This document shows, piece by piece, positions 9,656 to 17,800 of a stretch of DNA of 20,739 nucleotides. The notes below the pieces were generated by a model. That model made no database searches. It was given only the letters and a program-made list of their open reading frames with translations, and was not told the origin of the DNA. Each line of letters starts with the position of its first letter. The stretch's first letter is position 1. The DNA is from Histomonas meleagridis (taxonomy: Eukaryota; Parabasalia; Tritrichomonadida; Dientamoebidae). The DNA lies in assembly GCA_020186115.1 (NCBI GenBank), contig WSYJ01000050.1, positions 1 through 20,739 of the forward strand, in the 5' to 3' direction. Position numbers and translations under genes: made by a program.

Positions 9656-9806
9656 GGACAGAAAAGATTCGAAATTATTCAATTTTCGTAAATAAACTAT
9701 TCAAAATAATTTAAATGTATATTTGGTTACTTTATCGATGGCAAAAGTGTCAATGAATTTGATGTGTCTACCAGCTGGACAGAAAACATTCGAAATTATT
9801 CAATTT
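9656..9806. repeat. left subterminal inverted repeat of IS481-like copy 2
   Basis: About 150 bp, nearly the exact reverse complement of 11138-11287. It begins ggacagaaaagattcgaaat and contains a second copy of the same motif (ggacagaaaacattcgaaat) at its inner end near 9779, so the arm is bounded on both sides by a putative transposase-binding unit. Confidence 0.8.
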
Positions 9807-9860
9807 CGGTATGAAGTATTGAATATCTTTTACAATAAAACTCATAATAGAACAATGAAA

Positions 9861-9919
9861 GGTTTTGATCGTCATACATTGAAAAAGTTTTGCTTTTTCA
9901 ATGTATGACGATCATAACC
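9861..9919. repeat. near-perfect 28-bp hairpin in IS481-like copy 2
   Basis: Equivalent to the hairpin at 2406-2464. Pairing is broken at a couple of positions by substitutions. It is followed by a short second hairpin, gtgccttcggcac (about 9924-9936), absent from copy 1. It lies between the transposase stop and the element end. Confidence 0.7.
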
Positions 9920-10042
9920 GCTCGTGCCTTCGGCACTCGCAAAAATATTTCATTATAAACAACCAAACAATTATAATTTCTTAATAATTTGTAGAAAATT
10001 TATTAACAGTCATCATAAAAAAATTTAAACCTTTCGGTTTAT

Positions 10043-11027
10043 TCAATATGGTGGATTGAATGGTTTTGTTTGACCATCAACAGTCCACATTGGGGGAATT
10101 GTAGGGTTCCAGTGGTTTCCTTGATTGTATCGCTGAATAAGAGTCATGTGGGTTTTTCTTCCTTCGACGGTTATTTAAGGGAGACCCATATGCGGCATAT
10201 CGTTGTAGACCGTTACCCAATTTCTTAATTCTTCAGGTGTAGTACAGTTATCCGCTGTACTCCAAAACCGTTCGCACTTGCCGTTTTGCTGGGGGTTCTT
10301 CACTTGTGTTAGAACAATTTTTATCCCATTGGTATCACAAAATTATTTAAAATGACTTTTAAATTCAGTACCATTATCGGTCCATATACAATATGGACGG
10401 TTATGATATTGAATTGCGATTTCAAGAACGGTTTTAAGAACGTCGGAATCTTTTGTTGGAATCAATTCATGATGAAAAATATACCTTGAATAGTCATCAA
10501 TAAATGCTATTAGATATTGACCACCAGAGTGGTGAAGGTCCGTGTGCCATATTAAATCGGGGTTATCGGTATCGTATCGGCATTGTTGCTTTTGAGGAAC
10601 TTGACTCGGTTTTGTATATTTCAAAAGAGAATTACTCTTTAAGGTCTTATATACCATATTATGAGTAATCTTTTTGAATAATTGGTTATTTAGAGCTTTT
10701 GCAACGAGTTGTCCATAAATTTTGGTTGCTCCCATTCCCGATTCTTTTTGCACCGATAGTATCGTTCCTCTAAACTGCTCCAAGATAACGGTCTCTCTTC
10801 TTCCTCTTCGGAAATCGACTTTTAGCCCCAGTTTTTCAAAACCTCTTTTAATAGCTCCTGGGCTAACAATTTGTGTCCTTATGCGCGTGAACCCTGACCT
10901 GTCCTTTTGTACTATTTTTGGCATTTTTGGAGGCTTCCATTAATGTCGTAACTCCGTTTTCGATGTCAACGGCAGTTTGAATGAGCCAATCAGTATCAAA
11001 TTGCATTGCTTTTCTTCCAGCTTTCAT
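10043..11027 (-). pseudogene. IS481-like rve integrase/transposase, copy 2
   Basis: Likely start at ATG 11025-11027 (MKAGRKAMQFDTDWLIQ), with a one-base frameshift in an A-run near 10925 joining to the frame that contains a basic HTH-like region (SPGAIKRGFEKLGLKVDF). The catalytic core matches copy 1: Asp in IWHTDLHH, Asp in CIWTDNGTEF, then TAA 10343-10345 before the Glu block QQNGKCERFW, and a second TAA before ITVEGR. It ends at TGA 10043-10045. Total length is about 328 codons. The two stops are shared with copy 1, and 10141-10768 looks identical to 2678-3305, so either the copies descend from an already damaged parent or one was overwritten by the other. Confidence 0.8.
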
Positions 11028-11137
11028 TTTTAAAAATGATTGTATAATTTATTTATTATTAATATTGAAATATTTTCAATTTATTAAAATTTTGATGTGA
11101 ATTTCGATGAATTTTTATTTTTCAATAATTTATACCG

Positions 11138-11287
11138 TTATTGAATAATTTCGAATGTTTTCTGTCCAGCTGGTAGACACATCAAATTCATTGACACTTT
11201 TGCCATCGATAAAGAGACCAAATATACATTTGAATTATTTTGAATAGTTTATTTACGAAAATTGAATAATTTCGAATCTTTTCTGTC
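11138..11287. repeat. right subterminal inverted repeat of IS481-like copy 2
   Basis: Partner of 9656-9806. A further ~140 bp (11288-11427) lie outside it and end in another copy of the attcgaaattattcaat motif (reverse strand, about 11393-11416). The right end therefore carries three motif units against two on the left, suggesting loss of one unit on the left by recombination between repeats. Confidence 0.75.
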
Positions 11288-11443
11288 CATCTGATAAACA
11301 GCAAAAATTCATATTATTTTGCCACTTTGCTTTATCGGCAACCCCCGACCATTTAACTGCTTAATTTCCACTTATCGAATACTTTACACAGAAATTGAAT
11401 AATTTCGAATCTTTTCCGTCTACAACAGTATATATTAGAATTT

Positions 11444-11503
11444 AGCTGTCGTATAGTTAACCCGTAGCATTTATTTTTAACGGTGATCTCGTTGAAATCC
11501 ATT
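11444..11503. other. 60-bp spacer between IS481-like element and inverted-repeat arm
   Basis: Together with 9586-9649 this made up the gap between the integrase and the inverted-repeat arm before the IS inserted. It is slightly less AT-rich than the viral genes. No feature recognised. Confidence 0.3.
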
Positions 11504-11587
11504 GTGTTTTGTATCCGGCACATGTGCCAGACAAAATTGGCATTCCAGAGCCCAGACCCCAAAATGAGTTTTTTTGCTTTCTGCTTT
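11504..11587. repeat. left arm of ~84-bp inverted repeat flanking the primase cassette
   Basis: The stretch from gtgttttgtatccggcacat to ctttctgcttt is the reverse complement of 14068-14150 with scattered mismatches. It contains the perfect 12-bp palindrome GGCACATGTGCC. The two arms enclose about 2.5 kb with the AEP-like gene and its downstream coding pieces. The outer ends read roughly AGTGTTTT...AAAACACT. No matching target-site duplication was found. Confidence 0.8.
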
Positions 11588-11638
11588 TTATAAAAATAAT
11601 ATACAAAAATGATCTCAATAATATATATAATATATAAT

Positions 11639-12404
11639 TTATAATTTTACTGGTATATCATCTTCATCTTCATCCTCTAATAACTTATCAGAATATAACT
11701 TGTAATCAATAATAGCACTTATATCAGGTATCTGTTCTCTTGGTTTTGACACATATTTTTCTAACTTGATTGGTTGATACATTAATATAATTATAGTATA
11801 AATCAGGTTGTTCATCAATTATTTTTTGATATTGATTTGATCTAATACGTTTGGTATCACAAGTTGCATTTAATTTCCTTGCTAAACCAGTTGATTTATA
11901 ACCATCTACATGTATATCATCTAATGCAATACCATATTTAAATTTATTATTATTATCAACAATATATCTATCTACATGATTCAAATCTAAGTATTGTCTT
12001 TCTAATTGTTCATTATATTGTGTATTAGTATCAGCATTAATTTCTCTAATTAATTTTTCGAAATTAAAATCTTTAACATCTATTTGTGTTAACATATAAT
12101 GTAATAATAATTCCATGTATTCTTTGTTATAAGTTCCTTGTTTTACAGGTTGTATTGGGTTACATGAATTATCAAAATATTCATCATCACCACACTTGCT
12201 ATTATTAGTTTTATAATATATTAATCTTTTATCTCCTTTCTCTTCTTGTACAGGATTAGGATTATTAGTTGTCATTGAATAATTAGCCCAAGAATCTATT
12301 TCTATCTGATCTACTCCTTTAGTTTCTTGAACAGTCTTTTTCTGTGTTAATTTACTCTTGATTTTACCTAAATATTTGAATTTAATTATATTTTAAATCC
12401 TTGA
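11639..12404 (-). pseudogene. unknown protein downstream of the primase-like gene
   Basis: An ATG-initiated frame begins at 12275 (MTTNNPNPVQEEKGDKRL), but coding-like sequence is open in the same frame back to about 12404 (LGKIKSKLTQKKTVQETKGV) without an ATG, so this piece probably continues from the one upstream. Near 11765 a frameshift separates it from a C-terminus that ends in an acidic run (EDEDEDDIPVKL) at TAA 11639-11641. Composition is hydrophilic, rich in Asn, Asp, Lys and Tyr. I do not recognise a domain and saw no Walker A motif. It could be the C-terminal part of the primase polypeptide or a separate replication protein. Confidence 0.5.
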
Positions 12405-12821
12405 AAGATATTAATAATATTTTCATCATAACCCTTATATAATTTTGCTTCTCGATAGATAAAATATTTAGAATATTTATATATTATTTGATATAATGTG
12501 ATTTCATTATTAAATCTGATGGGTTTATATAAAGATAATTTATCTCTGATCTATATTATAGAAGTTTCTCTAACATATATCTGTTCATTCCTAATTTTCT
12601 TGATATAAACTCTTTTCAACAAAACCTATAACTCCTCTTAAGTCATTTAATAATTTTCTAATATCATCTATAGAATAACTTTTTGAAATTAATTCTTCGA
12701 AAGTCCAATTACTGTTATTAATATTTATAGTTGTATCAATAGAATTAGTATATTTATTGAGATACTCAATTTTAATGCTTTCTGGCGAATGTTTAACTAA
12801 TGAGAAAAAACCACGTATCAT
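12386..12821 (-). pseudogene. coding remnant between primase-like gene and 11639-12404
   Basis: An ATG at 12819-12821 opens a 76-residue frame (FFSLVKHSPESIKIEYLNKY). A shift near 12600 leads into another coding-like frame (RDKLSLYKPIRFNNEITLYQ) that has one TAG and ends at TAA 12386-12388. A six-T run at the junction with the upstream piece would allow a one-base shift to connect them. The piece may be the region following the AEP domain in a single long primase polypeptide; helicase motifs are not visible. It lies eight bases after the upstream stop. Confidence 0.4.
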
Positions 12822-12828
12822 TATACTC

Positions 12829-13871
12829 TTATTTATAATAATTATTTAATATATTATCTATTGATGTTTCTACATTGTGTTTATGTTCTCCCTTAGAATA
12901 CCATTTTATTAAGTTTCCTCTTAAAAAATCTTTATTATAAGGAGGATGATATAACGGTGATAATGTTGACATATATGTATCAAACTTAGGTGAGAAATTA
13001 TTCAAAAATTCTTGCATCTCATCATTACCAAATTTAATTAAAACATCATTTAACTAAACATCATTTATTTTTGTAGCATTTGACTTATTTTCTTTTTTAA
13101 TTAATCTGGTTTCTTTTAATTGTTGTGTTTTATTAATAATTTCGTTAGAAACATCTTTCCATTGAGATCTATTGATAATAGGTTCATTACCTCTTATTTG
13201 AACTATTTGTGTAGAAGGCTTCTTATTATTAATTATATACCCATGATTTATCTTATTTTTATCATCATTTTCTTTAAATATTTTATCAGATAAAACGTGT
13301 CTAAATACTTGTCTTTTATTTAATTTATAAACATTTGGATCACATAATTTGTAACAGTGTATTTGTAAAAACCTTTCTTAGTAGTATGTTTCATTATTTC
13401 GATTAATTCTGATGTATTAATACAAGTGTCATAATACACAACATGCATTGATAAATAATGGTCATCATTTTCAATATATCTAAATCCATATTTATCCATA
13501 TCCTTATTATTACAATATCCACCAATAGAATATTCACCAAATACTTGTTTCAATGAATCTAGCCAATCGATAACATTATTATATTCATTCATTAGATTTA
13601 ATACTATCAAAATCAAAATATAGATGTACATATTCTTGTTTTATAATAAATTCATTAAAACCTTTTGTAAAATCATATTCATCAACATCTTCAAATGAAA
13701 TTTCATTTGGGACTCAATTATTTGGATAACCAAATTAATACCATATTTTATTTTATTCATATTTTCATTTTCTTTAGAAGAATTAGGTGTAGAAACAAGC
13801 ATTTCATCGCTATCATCTATAATAATTTCGTTTAGTGTATTATCGATAATTTCAAATCCTTGACTCATCAT
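12829..13871 (-). pseudogene. archaeo-eukaryotic primase (AEP/PrimPol)-like gene
   Basis: The three AEP signature motifs occur in order. Motif 1 is the DxD pair in YVHLYFDFDSIK (about 13600). Motif 2, SxH, lies in HYLSMHVVYYDT (about 13440). Motif 3 is the Asp of CDPNVYKLNKRQVFRHVLS (about 13310), matching the D-x-x-VY...FR pattern of viral primases. The motifs lie in different frames: shifts occur near 13710, 13590 and 13340, and stops at TAG near 13054 and TAA 12829-12831. The first true ATG is 13869-13871 (MMSQGFEII); TATAAA lies just before it. AEPs synthesise primers or polymerise DNA and replace or accompany PolB in virophages and PLVs. The family call rests on motif order and spacing, not a search. 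Confidence 0.6.
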
Positions 13872-14067
13872 CTTATTTTTATACAAAATATAAAAATCGA
13901 TTTTTCAAAAACAGATCTAAAAATTCAAAGATGGAATAACACCTCTGGTATTTTTGTTTGTTTTGCAGCAAAAATTTAATGATAAATTCTGCAAAAAGCA
14001 GAAGCATGAAAAAATACACATCAAAAAGACTATAAATTCACACTAATTCATTGATATTTTGGTCGGA
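13872..14067. promoter_or_regulatory. upstream region of the primase-like gene
   Basis: Non-coding, AT-rich with poly-A/T runs. On the minus strand TATAAAAATAAG immediately precedes the primase ATG. A small inverted motif, ttctgcaaaaagcagaa (about 13986-14002), lies midway. The region separates the gene from the right inverted-repeat arm. A promoter is inferred from position. Confidence 0.35.
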
Positions 14068-14150
14068 AAGCAGAAAGCAAAAAATCTCATTTTGTGGTCT
14101 GGGCTTTGAAATGCCAATTTAATCTGGCACATGTGCCGGATACAAAAACA
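14068..14150. repeat. right arm of ~84-bp inverted repeat flanking the primase cassette
   Basis: Reverse-complement partner of 11504-11587, again containing GGCACATGTGCC (at about 14126-14137) and ending in aaaaacact. The arm lies between the primase promoter side and the end of the unknown gene at 14213. Confidence 0.8.
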
Positions 14151-14212
14151 CTATAAAAATAGCTTAAATCATTGTAACAGTATGCTTATACAAAGATACA
14201 TATATTCAGACT

Positions 14213-14803
14213 TTATGTATATAATGCTTGTGTACTAGCTGGTAAATCTTTATTATCATTATCATTGTAATCATCATCTTCAAACAATCTTTGAAAACGA
14301 ATAGGTAATAAATATTTATTATCAAGGTCTCCATCACATATTCTTTTTGCTATATTATATAAATAATGCATAGGTGAATTAAAGCCAGGATATTTAGTTA
14401 CTAATAACACCATTATATTTATTAATTTTTATAAATATTTCATCTTAGTCTTATTAGTAATAGGTCAATAATTTTTTAAATGATCTTTAAACTTATATTC
14501 ATATACCTGTTATATAGCGTTTAATATATCTAACTTATTATCTAAATAAGATGTAGTGAGTTCTTCTCTTGTATGATATGGTTTGATATTATGAACTGAT
14601 TTATTAGTAGTAAGCTTATCATTTACAATAACTATTTCAACTGCATCAAAAAAAACACTAAAAACTGTAATTAATATTTTATCTTAATTTTTAGCTTTAT
14701 TATATTCATAATCATATGATATGACAGGAATATTATCACCTTGATATAATCTCTTTAGCATATCTTCGAATGATTCAAAGGTATATTTATCCTTCAAATA
14801 CAT
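14213..14803 (-). pseudogene. unknown 196-codon protein with four premature stops
   Basis: From ATG 14801-14803 (MYLKDKYTFESFEDMLKR) a single frame runs to TAA 14213-14215 and is broken by three TAA and one TGA but no frameshift. The middle is hydrophobic (ILITVFSVFFDAVEIVIV). The C-terminal part, from about 14413, includes KYPGFNSPMHYLYN and an acidic Asp/Asn run. I recognise no family: adenain-like protease or packaging ATPase motifs are absent. It lies 58 bp downstream of the fibre gene in the same direction, so it could be a fibre-associated or assembly protein; that is inference. Confidence 0.5.
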
Positions 14804-14861
14804 CCTTATATTTTATACAGAAAAAAAAATATATTTTATTAAAAACACTATATAAAGATAT

Positions 14862-17800
14862 TTATCCTACAAATACAGCTACTGTATTATCATCTATTAC
14901 AGCTGTAATCTTACCAATAATCACACTGTTTATTTTTGTTGTTAATATAGTATTATCATTTAATACAGTTCCATCATATAGTATTATATCATCAATATTA
15001 TATTTACTGCTATCATTAACTTTAAAATAATAATCACCATGAGTAGCAAAATCTATAGTATTTTGATTAATACTTATATCTTGTTTAATAGTATCTCCTA
15101 TTAGAAATATTTCATTTAAATGATGCTTATTAACACAAATACCAATAAACTCTTTATATAAACCACTACTTTTAACAGATGATATACAGTTAGTAGAATC
15201 TGTTGTAGAAATATATTTATAAGTCCCATTTTCATTAACTAATTTATGAACATTACCTGTTATAAATGCTGGTATTACAACAATAATATTATTAATATTA
15301 TTATTTTCAGAAATAGGGCTATTATGAGTTATTGTTTTATTCATTTATCCACTTCCACTGCTTGATATTATTGCTACTCTATACTGAATATTAGAATAAT
15401 GCCAAAATCCTAATTCATTTTGATAAGAAGCTATCTGCCAAGTATATGTTCCTGGTGCTGTTGTTGATTGATCATGATATACGAAATCTACAAATCTACC
15501 AGTTCTTAATACAGCATTTTGATAAGGAACTATATCATTTGGTTCATGAGTATAAGAACTAGGTGTAAAAGTTGATGGTCTATCAGTAATATCATTATAA
15601 CTATGAGTATGACCATTTACTGAAAAATAACTTACATTAATATTATTAATAGAATTACAATTTATATTACCATTATTTACATTAAAACTAATATTACCAT
15701 TATTATTATTAAGTTTACCAAAATACATAGTATTACCAGAAGTTCTTATTCTCCAACTATAATCACTATCATCATTACTATCATGAAAATCAATATACTG
15801 TCCAACTTCCATAACACCATCACTTTTAATAGTAGCTATACAAGGTAAAGTGTTTAAATAATTTCCTGCTGAAGAACCGTTATCAATATAATAATTGTTA
15901 ATTTTACCATTAATAGTAGTAATATCATTATTAAATTCTGTATGAGTATGATTATTTAAAGAAAATTATCAACAGGTATATCATTAATATAATTTACTTC
16001 TAGATTACCATATATTTTTAAATCGTTATTAATAGTATTATGAGTATGATTTATTAGACAAGAGTTATCAACATCTATATCATTAATATAATTACAATTT
16101 ATATTACCGTTAACAGTTAAATTATTAGCAATAGTGTTGTGAGTATGATTTAATAAAGAATATTTATCATCATGGTTATGTGTTGTTAAAGAAATATTAT
16201 CAGTGTCAATGCCATAAATGCTATTACAACTAATATTACCGTTTCTAAATATACTTACATAATTACCATCACAAACTTTGAATCTTAAACAAGTATCAAT
16301 ATTATCATCAGAACCTACGTAATGTTCTATTACGCTACAATCATCTCCATAAGGTAATACGCCTATTTCCATTCTGATAGAATCACCCGGCACTGCATTA
16401 GTTCTATGAATAAACAATCCTTTATAAATATTTGTATCGTCTGAATATTTACTACAATCAATATTGATATTACATCTTGCTGTTAAAATTTCACATGAAA
16501 TATCATTACCTACTAATAAATCTTGTTCAATCTTGATCCAATCACCATATTCATTATATGATATATCTGTCAAAGCCTTATTTATATCGTTTAAATTATC
16601 ATTAATTAAATATTGATCATGAGTATGAGTTGTTAAAAAAAAGTTATCAACAGGTATATTATTAACAGTATCAACTTCTATATTACCATTCACTTTTAAA
16701 TCTTAATTTATATTAATATATATTTCGTAAATATCTTCTTCCTCAGTAGTTTCTATATAATCCTTATTATAACTAATACCAGTTAATTTATTATTTATGT
16801 TAAATATATCATTACTAATAACAGATAATTCATCTAAATCAATACTATTAATATTATTACATTTTATATCACCATTAACTTTTCAATCTTGGTTAATATT
16901 AGTATATATTTCATAAACATCCTCTTCCTCTTCTTCATTAATAATAGTATCAATTAAATTATTATGATAAGTAATACCAGTATAATTATTTAAATCAGAA
17001 CTTATTAAGTAATATTCATGAGTATGATTAATAAATCTTCTATATATTTGACAACCAACTAATAGCATACCTAATTTATTAGTTCTCTGTTATTTAGACA
17101 CATCTTTATAATTATACTTCGAATTTTTTAAAATTACATCCATTTCAGGAAACAGATTTATTAAATAATTATATTCATTAAAACTATTATCGATATCAGT
17201 GTCATCTGGGCCTTCTAAATTATCTAAATTCTCATCTGTTGATATATCATATTTATCAAAAACAACGCTTCTTACAGTTGGAATTGGTATATAACCTCTT
17301 GCTCCAGTAAATACATTTTTCAATCTACTTATTAACGACATTGCCCAGGAACTATTTTTGATACTGTTATATACTTTAGCAGCAAGTTCAGCAAACTCTG
17401 CTAATGACATAGCTACTGAAAACGCGTCTAATAAATACTCTAGCCAATTCTCCTTATATCCTTCACCATCTTCACCAGGAGCTCCTGTCAATAGTTCTTG
17501 TATTTCATCATCATCTATAATCATTTGTTTTGTTAAATAGTATTCAGAAGTTAATACTCCATCAACATTAACTATCCCATAAGTATGTCCACTATCTTCT
17601 TACATGATACTATTATTATTAGGGAAATTAATTAATATATTGTTTCCTGTGATACCATCTTCTGTAGTATTATCATAAGTTGATATATTAACACCATTCT
17701 CAGATAATATTACATCAGATATAGTTAAAATACCATCTTCTATGAGAACTATATTATTAGTATCAACTTCATTAATTTTACCATTGATAATAAGATTTTG

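Larger units (their letters stand above)
9650..11427. mobile_element. IS481-like (IS481EU-type) transposon, copy 2
   Basis: Termini are TGTT at 9650 and AACA ending at 11427. They are flanked by a perfect 16-bp target-site duplication, gtatatattagaattt, at 9634-9649 and 11428-11443. The transposase is on the minus strand. Subterminal inverted repeats of about 150 bp (9656-9806 versus 11138-11287) are built from units beginning with a gacagaaaa-attcgaaattattcaat motif. The right end has an additional ~140-bp outer unit missing from the left end. Insertion is in the short intergenic gap after the integrase, so no gene was broken. This copy retains the transposase N-terminus lost from copy 1. 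Confidence 0.88.

Noticed and set aside
9723-9908. 61-codon plus-strand frame in IS481-like copy 2
   Set aside because: Lies in subterminal repeat and hairpin DNA; not conserved as coding in copy 1.
11353-11562. 69-codon minus-strand frame
   Set aside because: Spans the IS right end, the target duplication and the inverted-repeat arm, so it cannot be an ancestral gene.
13872-13886. Upstream start for the primase-like gene at 13886
   Set aside because: The codon there is TTG; the first ATG is 13869-13871.
11504-14150. Inverted-repeat arms as terminal repeats of the whole Maverick-like element
   Set aside because: Integrase, capsid-like and fibre genes lie outside the arms and no 6-bp target duplication is visible; not adopted as an annotation, though not excluded for a rearranged element.
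14770-15030. 86-codon plus-strand frame
   Set aside because: Antisense to the C-terminus of the fibre gene and the start of the unknown gene at 14803.
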